A stretch of DNA of 13,872 bases, from contig CAMLEQ010000048.1 of assembly GCA_946479015.1 (NCBI GenBank), forward strand, positions 1 through 13,872, given 5' to 3'. Shown one piece after another: positions 6,886-13,615 of this stretch. Below the pieces are notes generated by a model, which was not told the origin of the DNA, did no database searches, and worked only from the letters and a program-made list of their open reading frames with translations. Within the stretch, counting starts at the first letter, position 1. Each line of letters opens with the position of its first letter. A program made the translations under genes and the position numbers. This DNA comes from an uncultured Gemmatimonadota bacterium (GTDB lineage: Bacteria > Gemmatimonadota > Gemmatimonadetes > Gemmatimonadales > Gemmatimonadaceae).

Positions 6886-8070
6886 CCGCCGCGGCGCGAG
6901 CCCCAGCAGCTCCGCCTGCATCACCAGCCACGCCAGCACGCACGGCACGGTCTTCAGGCGGTAGGGGACGAACAGCGCCCGCTGCCATGCGTGCGGCACG
7001 ACCTCAGTGGATGACACCGAGACGACGAGGATCGTCAGGACGATCATCGCGTCGTGCAGCGCGCTGCGCGGTGTGGCCACCCACCAGATCGCGATCCCCG
7101 TCACGGCGATCACGAACGTCGGCGACTCCGACCGCTGGTTGAAGATCACCATGTACACGAGCAGGGAGCACAGGTAGCGCAGCCGGAAGTCGCGATCGCT
7201 CCACGCGGCGGGACGGAGGGCGAGGGGGAGCAGCAGCACTACCGTCCCCGCGAGCTGCACCGGCCAGTTGGGCCACTGGACGCCGAGCCAGATGCGGAGC
7301 TGCCCCATCACGCCGCCGTACACACCGGCGCCGCCGCCGCTCACGACCGCGCCGAGGTCCATCGCCTCGATCGAGTGCCACGACCGGTACTGCGCGGCCA
7401 GCTCGTGCGGGGAGATCACGAGGAGCGGGAGCGCGATGAGCGCGGCGAACGCGGCGGCGAACCAGAGCGCGAAGCGCACGCGCCGCGGGTGCATGACGGC
7501 CATCGAGAGGGCTGCCAGAGGGAAGATCTTCACCAGCGTGCCGACGGCGATCGCCGCCGCGGCGCCGAGCTGCCGGCGCCGTTCGAGAGCGACGAACGCG
7601 AGCACCACGAGAGCGGCCACGAGCCCGTTGCTCTGCGCGCGCTGCATCGATCGGAGCGCGTCCAGGTAGATGAGCGCGAGCGCGAGGGTGGACTGTCGCT
7701 CGGGGAGCGCCAGCGACACCGCCCACCACAGCAGGAGCGTGTTGAGCGCGCTCCACGCGAGCAGCGCGAGCGGGAGCGGCAGGCTCGCGAACGGCGCGAA
7801 CAGCACCGCGAAGGTGGGGCTGTACTTGTACCGGTCCTCGTACCGCTCGGGGTGCGGCGCGTACAGGTCGCGCCCCGCGCGCAGGTTGTCCCACGAGGCG
7901 CGGAAGATCTCGAAGTTGTTGTCGCGCCGGAAGAATCCGCGCGGCGCGCCGGCGGGAGCCGTGAATCCCTTCTGCACCGTCACCACCGCGATGCTCGCGA
8001 GATAGAGCGCGAGCAGCCACCTGCGCCATGCGTGGCGCCGGGTGCGCGACGGCTGAAGGGGCGCGGTCAT
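6817..8070 (-). CDS. GT87-type (DUF2029) polytopic membrane glycosyltransferase
   Basis: Predicted 417-residue integral membrane protein with about nine hydrophobic segments (roughly 18-33, 85-120, 126-137, 149-161, 169-192, 199-218, 270-285, 299-309, 317-331, 340-353 and 374-390, some merging). Family GT87 signatures are the DLYAPHPERY...YKYSPTFAVLFAPF region (68-94), the QSN motif (146-148) and VGTLVKIFPLAA (177-188). GT87 enzymes use polyprenyl-phosphate sugars (typically mannose) as donors on the outer face of the inner membrane. That would suit the product of an Alg5/DPM1-like synthase such as the one encoded at 5304-6056. I use ATG 8070, directly before the first helix, over the ATG at 8181, which would prepend 37 unhelpful residues. 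The C-terminal 23 codons lie antisense to the deacetylase's end. It is divergent from the esterase, with 91 bases between starts. No Shine-Dalgarno is obvious. Confidence 0.83.
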   Translation of the reverse strand: MTAPLQPSRTRRHAWRRWLLALYLASIAVVTVQKGFTAPAGAPRGFFRRDNNFEIFRASWDNLRAGRDLYAPHPERYEDRYKYSPTFAVLFAPFASLPLPLALLAWSALNTLLLWWAVSLALPERQSTLALALIYLDALRSMQRAQSNGLVAALVVLAFVALERRRQLGAAAAIAVGTLVKIFPLAALSMAVMHPRRVRFALWFAAAFAALIALPLLVISPHELAAQYRSWHSIEAMDLGAVVSGGGAGVYGGVMGQLRIWLGVQWPNWPVQLAGTVVLLLPLALRPAAWSDRDFRLRYLCSLLVYMVIFNQRSESPTFVIAVTGIAIWWVATPRSALHDAMIVLTILVVSVSSTEVVPHAWQRALFVPYRLKTVPCVLAWLVMQAELLGLAPRRSRHRAEGHELDVPAREAGAGGL

Positions 8071-8161
8071 TCCACAAGTGTGCGCCGTCGCGAGCGCGCC
8101 GGGTAGGGGCGAGGAGCGATCATCATTGACTCGCCTGGTCGCGTGGGCCAGTGTTTCCCTG

Positions 8162-8827
8162 ATGATGCGCGAGCACCACATCCCGGTGGCGCGGACGGCG
8201 CGCTACTTCACGCTCGGCGACCTGCACGGGACGCCGCGCGAGCTCTGGTTCGTCTGCCACGGCTATGGCCAGCTCGCCGAGCGCTTCCTGCGCCGCTTCG
8301 CGCCGCTCGACGATGGGCAGCGCCTGATCGTGGCGCCGGAGGCGCTCTCCCGCTTCTACGTCGATCCCGCCGCCAGCGGCACCCACGCGCAGGCCCGGGT
8401 GGGCGCGAGCTGGATGACGCGCGAGGACCGGCTGTCCGAGATCGACGATTACATCCGCTACCTCGACGCGCTGTACGCGCAGGTGATGCAGGAGCTCGGC
8501 GAGGCGCATCCGCGCGTGGTCGTGCTCGGCTTCTCGCAGGGGGTGGCCACCGTGTGCCGCTGGATCGCGCGCGGCCGCGCGCGGGCCGACCGGCTCGTGC
8601 TCTGGGGGGGGCTCATCCCGCACGACCTCGATCTCGACGCCGATGGTGCCGGACTGCGCCGCGCCGAGCTGGTGCTCGTGACGGGAGACAGCGACGCGCT
8701 CGTCGACCGGACCGCGCTCGCCGATCAATCGCGCCGCCTCGCGGGGCACCGCGTGCGCTTCCGCGAGGTGTCCTACCCCGGCGGGCATGCCGTGGACGGC
8801 GAGGTGCTCGCGCGGCTCGGGGGTTGA
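8162..8827 (+). CDS. Serine esterase / carboxylesterase, alpha/beta-hydrolase
   Basis: Predicted 221 residues (220 from ATG 8165). Numbered from 8165, the alpha/beta-hydrolase fold of the phospholipase/carboxylesterase (abhydrolase_2) group is seen in LWFVCHGYGQ (27-36, oxyanion region), the nucleophile elbow GFSQG (122-126, Ser124), Asp177 in VTGDSDALV and His208 in YPGGHAV. It would be a cytoplasmic esterase acting on short acyl or lysophospholipid esters; no signal peptide is present. The start is not settled: ATG 8162/8165 has no Shine-Dalgarno, while in-frame TTG 8126 has a good GAGGAG nine bases upstream but would add 12-13 residues before the fold. The same TTGACT (8126-8131) also looks like a -35 box, though no good -10 follows. 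It is the last gene before the GC content drops. Confidence 0.82.
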   Translation: MMREHHIPVARTARYFTLGDLHGTPRELWFVCHGYGQLAERFLRRFAPLDDGQRLIVAPEALSRFYVDPAASGTHAQARVGASWMTREDRLSEIDDYIRYLDALYAQVMQELGEAHPRVVVLGFSQGVATVCRWIARGRARADRLVLWGGLIPHDLDLDADGAGLRRAELVLVTGDSDALVDRTALADQSRRLAGHRVRFREVSYPGGHAVDGEVLARLGG

Positions 8828-9245
8828 GCCTATAGCCTCCCCCGAGGAGTTTGAAGCGCAGCATCGGCAGGGTCGGACAGCGCCACTCGCCCCCTGAAGA
8901 ATCAGGCCGGCGAGTCTCCTGAAAACTCAGGGCTGTTGACGCTGAAGCTATTCTGGATCAGCTACAAGAGATTAGGGCACCTGAACTTCGCCAGTGCCGC
9001 ACTACCGGGAATGTAAGGATCGGCTGCATTCGAGCGTCTACACTCATGGATGCTGTCTAACGACAAGAGCGGGTCCGTCGTGCGAAATCTCAGTTGGCTA
9101 AAGCGCTTCCTTGAAAAGGGGGTACAGGAACCCTAGTGGCGGGATTTGCATCTACACCTCTGGACCGCCCACCCATCTTATGCACCGTAAGCGATTGCGG
9201 CGACGCGCTACGGGGCTAACCTCCCACCTCTGAGCGGCGAACACA
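8828..9245. other. 418-base gene-poor stretch opening the low-GC block
   Basis: I see no convincing gene on either strand here. GC falls sharply compared with the left part (32 of 60 in 8941-9000). Contents: a weak CCTC-CCCC-GAGG hairpin at 8836-8847 followed by AGTTT, which may be a terminator for the esterase; two tandem small dyads at 8893-8931 (separate entry); and multiple stop codons in all frames. Near the right end, TTGCGG (9195-9200) and TAACCT (9217-9222), 16 bases apart, could be a poor promoter for the first lipoprotein. Confidence 0.6.
8893..8931. repeat. Two tandem 14-base inverted repeats (CCTGA-N4-TCAGG)
   Basis: CCTGA-AGAA-TCAGG (8893-8906) and CCTGA-AAAC-TCAGG (8918-8931) have identical five-base arms and different four-base loops, and their starts are 25 bases apart. 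Each could be a small hairpin, or the two could be paired protein-binding half-sites. No T-tract follows, so they are not typical terminators. Confidence 0.5.
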
Positions 9246-9506
9246 ATGGCTTACAGACTCCTTGCTGCAGGCATCCTCACAGCAGCCATCTTCGGTGGTT
9301 GCGCGGACTTTGCCAGTGGGCCGAATCGGAAACCGTCCGCGCGAGCAAATGCAGCGCCTCTGAACGACAGTGTGGTCATTCTAGATGATCAGGGCCACTC
9401 CGTTACTGTGAACGGTCCCAAGGTCGACTGGAAAAAAGTGCCGGTCATCGGTAGCTGGACACCAGTGGCGGCTGTTCCGCATCAACGAAAGTCCCCTGCC
9501 CCGTAG
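9246..9506 (+). CDS. Small lipoprotein, first of a tandem related pair
   Basis: Predicted 86-residue lipoprotein of unknown function. Residues 1-18 form a signal peptide ending in a lipobox-like F-G-G-C19, so the mature protein would be only about 68 residues, lipid-anchored in the envelope. Residues after Cys19 closely match the neighbouring lipoprotein at 9638-10123: GGCAD-x-A-x-GP, then a V-x-LDD-x-GHSVTVNGP-x2-DW-x2-VP-x-IG-x-WTP block. After that block this copy ends in a short basic tail, whereas its partner continues for about 70 residues. Starting at ATG 9246 places the signal peptide correctly, though no Shine-Dalgarno is visible. The GC content is well below that of genes to the left. 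I do not recognise the family. Confidence 0.7.
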   Translation: MAYRLLAAGILTAAIFGGCADFASGPNRKPSARANAAPLNDSVVILDDQGHSVTVNGPKVDWKKVPVIGSWTPVAAVPHQRKSPAP

Positions 9507-9637
9507 GGCGTTCCGAAGATGTGCACGCCTGCGATCATCGCGATTGCACGACACCCGGCAGCCAGGAATGCCGCAACCGACACAGAGTTCATCCGCGCTG
9601 CGTGAACGATACCCTAAACGTCTGCTTTTCAGCCATG

Positions 9638-10123
9638 ATGCGTAAAGTAAGAATCCTCGCCGTATGCGGTCTCGCAGCGACCCTCGTCGGCGGTTGCGCA
9701 GACCCTGCCGTGGGACCACTAGAGAAACCAGCCGTGCACCTAAACACGGCTAGCGGCTACGATGCGGTCGTTGTCCTAGACGATGCGGGACACTCTGTCA
9801 CGGTGAACGGCCCCAGTACAGACTGGGCACAAGTGCCGTTGATCGGTACCTGGACGCCGCCGGTGCTCAGCCCGGATCCCCCAAATTGCGATTCACTGCG
9901 GGTTGAATTCTACGCGGCCAGGGATCTGTTCGACGAAGGGTGGAGCTTGTACTGGAAGGGGCTCCTAGCCAAGGATTTCTTCGGCGACATGGCTGAGGGA
10001 AAGGAGAAGATGCAGGAAGGGTTTCGCAGGATGGTGGCGGCCAAACAGGAGTTAGAGTACAATGGCTGCATTACCCCTCCGGCAGGGACTCCGAGCGCGT
10101 TGCTCGAGGTCCGTATGTCATGA
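9638..10123 (+). CDS. Lipoprotein with charged C-terminal helix, second of tandem pair
   Basis: Predicted 161-residue lipoprotein (162 if the adjacent ATG 9635 is used). Residues 1-19 form a signal peptide ending L-V-G-G-C20, apart from Cys10 within the hydrophobic core. Residues 20 to about 79 are related along their whole length to the lipoprotein at 9246-9506, including the LDD-x-GHSVTVNGP-x2-DW-x2-VP-x-IG-x-WTP block. The unique remainder has a CDSLRVEF segment and then a mostly helical, charged stretch (YAARDLFDEGWSLYWKG..., KEKMQEGFRRMVAAKQELE), with a Cys near each end that could pair. The pattern suggests a small envelope protein with a beta-like N-terminal module and a helical C-terminal module. 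Function unknown. The upstream reading frame to 9521 lacks coding character, so I do not use it. There is no clear Shine-Dalgarno. Confidence 0.72.
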   Translation: MRKVRILAVCGLAATLVGGCADPAVGPLEKPAVHLNTASGYDAVVVLDDAGHSVTVNGPSTDWAQVPLIGTWTPPVLSPDPPNCDSLRVEFYAARDLFDEGWSLYWKGLLAKDFFGDMAEGKEKMQEGFRRMVAAKQELEYNGCITPPAGTPSALLEVRMS

Positions 10124-10523
10124 CTGCGTTGTGGTCTCCAAAGAGCCGTTTTTCAAACACGTTCGGTTGGAGCCCACAGTGCATGCCGGCTCGCCTGGCC
10201 CGAACGGCGGCAACCGTGAGCCGTTGGAGTGCGACGAGACCGACTGCCCCGTGCGCGAATCGAGCCGGAGCTCGATGGCGTTACACGCCCGCAGACCCCA
10301 GTCCCGCTCCCCCCTGCGGATCACGCCGCCTAGCGCACGTCCTATCTGTGGTGTGTGCGATCCGCGTGTGTTCGATCGGCGCGCCAATCCTACGCGTCAA
10401 TGTCCCGGTCTCGATTCTTCCACGCAGTAACAACGCCCCAGTGACGGTCTTCACCCCAGTATTCACAGGTCGACAACGGCCGGGGGACACCGAGGCACCG
10501 GGTCACCACGCAATCCGCAGAAA
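10124..10523. other. 400-base stretch without a supported gene
   Basis: A reading frame runs from ATG 10120 (overlapping the lipoprotein stop as ATGA) to 10539, but its translation has no recognisable domain, signal peptide or regular secondary structure. It also overlaps the start of the next small gene. I treat the stretch as non-coding or as remnant DNA. No strong hairpin or promoter stood out. Confidence 0.45.
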
Positions 10524-10715
10524 ATGTTCACTTGGATAGCTTTCGCACTCGCGGTGGTCGGTGCGGTTTTCGACGCGCGCGCCATGCGACCGCTAGGCGC
10601 GGACGCAGCGGCGCTGGAGGAACGCCACCGCCTCCGGGTCGTTGCGCTCAGGCTTTACCGAAGCGCACTCGCCGTGGCGGTCGGGGTGGTGCTTGGCCGA
10701 TGGCTGCTCGGATGA
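10524..10715 (+). CDS. Small two-helix membrane protein, unknown function
   Basis: Predicted 63 residues. Two hydrophobic segments (about 3-18 and 47-62) flank an acidic-then-basic loop containing AAALEERHRLRVVALRLYRS, giving a helical-hairpin membrane protein with both ends on the same side. Nothing identifies a family. A coding assignment is supported by the sensible helix-loop-helix layout and the ATG directly before the first helix, but there is no clear Shine-Dalgarno and short hydrophobic frames arise by chance in such DNA. It lies between the gene-less stretch and the transposase remnant. Confidence 0.4.
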   Translation: MFTWIAFALAVVGAVFDARAMRPLGADAAALEERHRLRVVALRLYRSALAVAVGVVLGRWLLG

Positions 10716-10892
10716 GGCAATGCAAACGCCATGCGTCTCGTAGCGGGACAGAGGCGAATGTCGTTATGGCGGGATAGTAATCCAGGGGGCGCCAATCGCC
10801 GCCTCCTCGTAGGACCATAGTTGCACTTTCGCTTTTCGCCGCCGGCGCCGGCGACAGTGAGCGGCCTGCACGTGCAATTGATGCCGCGGGCG

Positions 10893-11702
10893 TCAGTGCG
10901 ACCAGTGCATGACCGCCGGCGAATAGGGCGGCGGGAGGAGGAGCCGACAGCCCGCCGCCTCGATGAGGGCGCGCACCTGGGGCGCTCGGTGCGGGGCGAG
11001 GTTGTCCATGACGACCACCTGTCCGGGGCGGAGCGTGGGCCCCAGCACCTGGGCGGTGAACGCCACCACGGCCGCGGTGTCGGCCGCGCCCTCGAGCGTC
11101 ATGCACGCCGTGAGGCCCTGGAGTGTGAGCCCGCCGAAGATCGTCAGGCGCTCCCACCGGCCAGAGGGCGCGTGCCCCACGGCGCGCTCCCCCCGCGGCG
11201 CCCGGCCGTAGGGCCGCACCAGGTCGGTGGCCACGCTACATTCATCGACGAAGACGCGGTCCTCCGGCGCGACCGCGGCGAGCGTGGCGCGAAACGCCGT
11301 GCGCGCCGCCGACGACGTCGGGGCGCGTCTGCTCGGCAGGCGTCAGCGCTTTCTTTCCCGCCCGAGCCCGAGCCGCGTGAGCGTCCGCGAGAGCGCGGCG
11401 CGGCTCGGCCGCACGGCGCGCTCGGTGGCATAGAGGGCCGCCAGTTCCTCCAACGTGCGATCGTTCTGCGCGGCAACGAGCGTGGTCAGCAACTCATCGC
11501 CGGGGCCATCGACCGAGCGCGGGTGCCCGCCGCCATGGGGCCGGGGAGCGACGCTCCCGGTGGTCTCGACGCGCTGGAGCCAGTTCGCGAAGGTCCCGGT
11601 ACTGACGCGGAAGCGCACGGCGAGCGCGCCCTGGCTCAGGTGCTCCTCGCGCCATGCCGCGACGAGCCGCTTGCGTAGATCCATCGAATAGGCGCGGGGC
11701 AT
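10893..11702 (-). pseudogene. IS630-family transposase, disrupted and truncated
   Basis: Remnant of a DDE transposase. Starting at ATG 11702 (AGGAGG upstream), the N-terminal part reads PRAYSMDLRKRLVAAW and an HTH region, as in IS630 transposases, ending at an in-frame TGA at 11343-11345 (codon 120). The same frame continues past the stop to FVDE (catalytic Asp at codon 153) and VVMDN (second Asp at codon 233), then YSP, and stops at 10893. Between 11350 and about 11310 the expected family sequence (A-L-T-P-A-E-Q-T-R-P-D-V-V) appears in the -1 frame. This implies a lost base near the A-run at 11350-11356 and a gained G near 11309-11310. The C-terminus after YSP, with the final catalytic Glu of the N-P-I-E motif, is missing. 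The element should not transpose by itself. Confidence 0.88.
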
Positions 11703-11780
11703 CCGGGCCTCCTCCCCCTGGGGCAGCTCAGGCCCGCATACCCCGCGCCGCTCGCTCAGACCCAACCGGTATCCGCTCTA
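10893..11780 (-). mobile_element. One-ended remnant of an IS630-family element
   Basis: The element spans the broken transposase plus its upstream end. Read on the minus strand, the end next to the regulator gene begins TA-GAGCGGATACCGGTT at 11780, and IS630-group elements insert at TA. This TA falls inside the LysR stop codon (TAG, 11778-11780). The opposite end is gone: the transposase stops abruptly at 10893, and I found no convincing matching inverted repeat in 10716-10892. GAGCGG at 10859-10864 matches only the first six bases and lacks a TA. Boundaries are therefore approximate, especially on the left. Confidence 0.6.
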
Positions 11781-12707
11781 GGCTCCCCTCTCGAACGGAG
11801 CCCGGCCGCCGGGCGCCTTCCGCTGTCGCAGAAAATCGACGAAGGCGCGCACGCTCGGTGGGGTGTGGCGCTGCTTCGGGTAGTAGAGGAACCACCCCGG
11901 GAACGTCGCGCACCACTCCTCCAGAAGCGGAACGAGCTTCCCCTCGTCGATCAGGGGACGCACCAGCTCTTCCGCCCAGAACGCGATCCCGACCCCCTGC
12001 ACGGCGGCAGCGATGGCCATGGCGCGATGCGAGACGATGAGCGGGCCATCGACCGCGACGCCGAACCATCTGCCATCCTCGTGGAACTCCCACTTGTACA
12101 CGCCCGTGCTCCCCGGCCGGCGCCAGTTGATGCACCGGTGTCGCAGCAGATCGGCCGGTGTCTCGGGGCGACCGTGGCGAGCGATGTAGTCCGGTGACGC
12201 GACGACGAGCTGGCGCTGTTCGCCCCCGAGCTTCACGGCGATCATGTCGGCCTCGAGGTACTCGCCGAGCCGCGCGCCAACATCGTAACCGGCCTTCACG
12301 ATGTCGGTGACGGAGTCGTCGATCGTCACATCGAGGACGATGTCCGGGTACGTCGCGTGGAACCGGCCGAGCGCCGGCTCGAGGTACGTGGCGGCGGCGA
12401 CGCTCGGCATGTGCACCCTGAGCCGGCCCGCCGGCGCGTCGCGCAGCCCCGCGACGTCCCGGACCGCCGCCTCCATCTCGAGCATCGCCGGCTTGAAGCG
12501 CGCGTGCAGGCGCTCGCCGGCATCGGTCGGGGAGACGCTGCGCGTCGTGCGGTTCAGCAGTCGCACGCCGAGCCGCGCCTCCAGCGTGCGGATCGTCTGA
12601 CTGAGCGTCGATGCGGAGACCCCGAGCTCCTCCGCCGCGCGCGCGAAGCTGCCGTGCGCGACGACCGTGACGAATGCCTTGAGCTCCGCATACTCGCTAC
12701 CGCGCAT
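11778..12707 (-). CDS. LysR-family transcriptional regulator, CrgA/DmlR-like
   Basis: Predicted 309-residue regulator of normal LysR length. The N-terminal winged helix-turn-helix covers about 5-65, with FARAAEELGVSASTLSQTIR in the recognition region and the RLLNRTTRSVSPTDAGE wing typical of the subfamily. The effector-binding domain covers about 93-298. ATG 12707 is chosen because GGAGGG sits six bases upstream; an in-frame ATG at 12773 would add 22 residues of no LysR character. A TACACT on the minus strand at 12732-12727 could be its -10 box. It is divergent from the dehydrogenase across 140 bases containing two dyads, the usual LysR layout, so it probably controls the dehydrogenase and itself. 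Its stop codon coincides with the end of the IS630 remnant, so the extreme C-terminus may be altered. The ligand is unknown. Confidence 0.92.
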   Translation of the reverse strand: MRGSEYAELKAFVTVVAHGSFARAAEELGVSASTLSQTIRTLEARLGVRLLNRTTRSVSPTDAGERLHARFKPAMLEMEAAVRDVAGLRDAPAGRLRVHMPSVAAATYLEPALGRFHATYPDIVLDVTIDDSVTDIVKAGYDVGARLGEYLEADMIAVKLGGEQRQLVVASPDYIARHGRPETPADLLRHRCINWRRPGSTGVYKWEFHEDGRWFGVAVDGPLIVSHRAMAIAAAVQGVGIAFWAEELVRPLIDEGKLVPLLEEWCATFPGWFLYYPKQRHTPPSVRAFVDFLRQRKAPGGRAPFERGA

Positions 12708-12766
12708 TGTACCCTCCGAGCCACACAGTGTATTCGCCCGCCGCCCCATGATCGTCGTGGTGTCTC

Positions 12767-12783
12767 CCCTCAATTTGCGAGGG
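12767..12783. promoter_or_regulatory. Dyad CCCTC-N7-GAGGG, possible regulator site
   Basis: Five-base arms (12767-12771 and 12779-12783) flank AATTTGC in the LysR/dehydrogenase intergenic region. It touches the larger dyad that starts at 12783. Binding by the LysR protein is inferred from position and symmetry only. Confidence 0.3.
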
Positions 12784-12809
12784 CGTTCGGCACGGGGCGG
12801 AGCGAACGC
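12783..12809. promoter_or_regulatory. Dyad GCGTTCG-N13-CGAACGC, likely LysR operator
   Basis: Perfect seven-base arms (12783-12789 and 12803-12809) with a 13-base spacer give a 27-base interrupted palindrome. LysR-type regulators bind interrupted dyads of about this size, often between divergent genes. It lies about 75 bases before the regulator start and 38 bases before the dehydrogenase start, a suitable place for shared control. Confidence 0.5.
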
Positions 12810-12847
12810 ATCGAACCTTCATCGCCCCGGGGGGAGACGAGACAGTC

Positions 12848-13591
12848 ATGCAGACACGCGAACTGAGCGGACGGGTCGCTCTGGTGGTGGGAGCGTCCTC
12901 AGGCATCGGCGCGGCGACCGCGCTGGCGCTGGCGGCGGACGGTGCGCGCGTGGCGATCGCCGCGCGACGCCTGCACCGCCTGAACGATCTGGCGCGCCGG
13001 ATCCGGCAGGAGGGCGGCGAGGCGCTGCCCATCGAGGCTGACGTCACCGATGAGAGGCAGGCCATCGAGATGGTACAGCGCACCGTGCGAGAGCTCGGAC
13101 GGCTGGACATGCTTCTCGCCGTCGCCGGCGTGGGCGTTGCCGCGCCGTTCCGGAACACCACCGTCGCCGAGTATCGCCGGATGGTGGACGTCAACATCCT
13201 GGGGCTGCTGTATTCGCTCCATGCCGCGCTGCCGCCGATGAAGCGGCAGGGGGACGGCCACGTCGTCATCGTCTCGTCCGGCACCGGGCGCTACATCCAC
13301 CCGTCGGTGGTCTACTCCGGCACCAAGCACGCCGCCAGCGCCATGGCCGAGTCGCTGCGACGCGAGGTCGGCGCGGAGGGCATCCGGGTCACGTGCATCG
13401 AGCCCGGCGCCGTCAGGACCGAGTTCACGTCGCACATGCGCGCCGACGTCCGCGAAGCGGTCGAGCGGAGGCTCGGGGACATGGAACAGCTCGAGAGCGA
13501 CGACGTGGCCGCGGCCATCCTCTACGCCGTGAGGCAGCCGCGCCGGGTGAACGTCAACATCCTCACGCTCTACCCGACGCAGCAGGCCTGA
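12848..13591 (+). CDS. Short-chain dehydrogenase/reductase
   Basis: Predicted 247-residue classical SDR, a cytoplasmic NAD(P)-dependent oxidoreductase. The cofactor loop is GASSGIG (15-21), and Arg40-Arg41 after the second strand favour NADP(H). The catalytic residues are Asn116 (VNILG), Ser143, Tyr156 and Lys160 (YSGTK). PGAVRTE (186-192) follows as in the family. The usual NNAG structural motif reads AVAG (91-94), an uncommon variant. ATG 12848 follows a purine-rich GGGGGAGA about ten bases upstream. It is divergent from the LysR regulator, which probably controls it, and convergent with the next gene beyond a GC-rich hairpin. The closest general relatives are YdfG/clavulanate-dehydrogenase-like SDRs of broad specificity; the substrate cannot be told from the sequence. 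Confidence 0.9.
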   Translation: MQTRELSGRVALVVGASSGIGAATALALAADGARVAIAARRLHRLNDLARRIRQEGGEALPIEADVTDERQAIEMVQRTVRELGRLDMLLAVAGVGVAAPFRNTTVAEYRRMVDVNILGLLYSLHAALPPMKRQGDGHVVIVSSGTGRYIHPSVVYSGTKHAASAMAESLRREVGAEGIRVTCIEPGAVRTEFTSHMRADVREAVERRLGDMEQLESDDVAAAILYAVRQPRRVNVNILTLYPTQQA

Positions 13592-13606
13592 GGGCGGCCG
13601 CCGCCC
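13592..13606. terminator. GC hairpin between convergent genes
   Basis: GGGCGG (13592-13597), CCG loop and CCGCCC (13601-13606) form a perfect six-pair stem that begins directly after the dehydrogenase TGA and lies ten bases beyond the stop of the minus-strand gene. It could terminate transcription from both sides. No T-tract is present, so this rests on position and symmetry. Confidence 0.4.
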
Positions 13607-13615
13607 CCGGCTTCC

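Noticed and set aside
9055..9110. attC-like sequence (GTCTAAC ... GTTGGCT), raising the idea of an integron cassette array
   Set aside because: The second site breaks the GTTRRRY pattern, no matching arms are seen, and no integrase is present.
9521..9637. Upstream extension of the second lipoprotein
   Set aside because: It would put 39 cysteine- and histidine-rich residues before a normal lipoprotein signal peptide.
10120..10539. 139-codon open frame starting with an ATGA overlap after the second lipoprotein
   Set aside because: Despite the coupling-like start, the translation shows no domain, signal peptide or regular secondary structure, and it overlaps the small membrane gene.
10859..10864. 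GAGCGG as the missing end repeat of the IS630 element
   Set aside because: It matches only six bases of the other end and is not next to TA.
11343..11702. Programmed -1 frameshifting at A_AAG in the transposase
   Set aside because: The -1 frame runs into a stop shortly after and never reaches the catalytic domain; a second shift back would be needed, so two indels explain it better.
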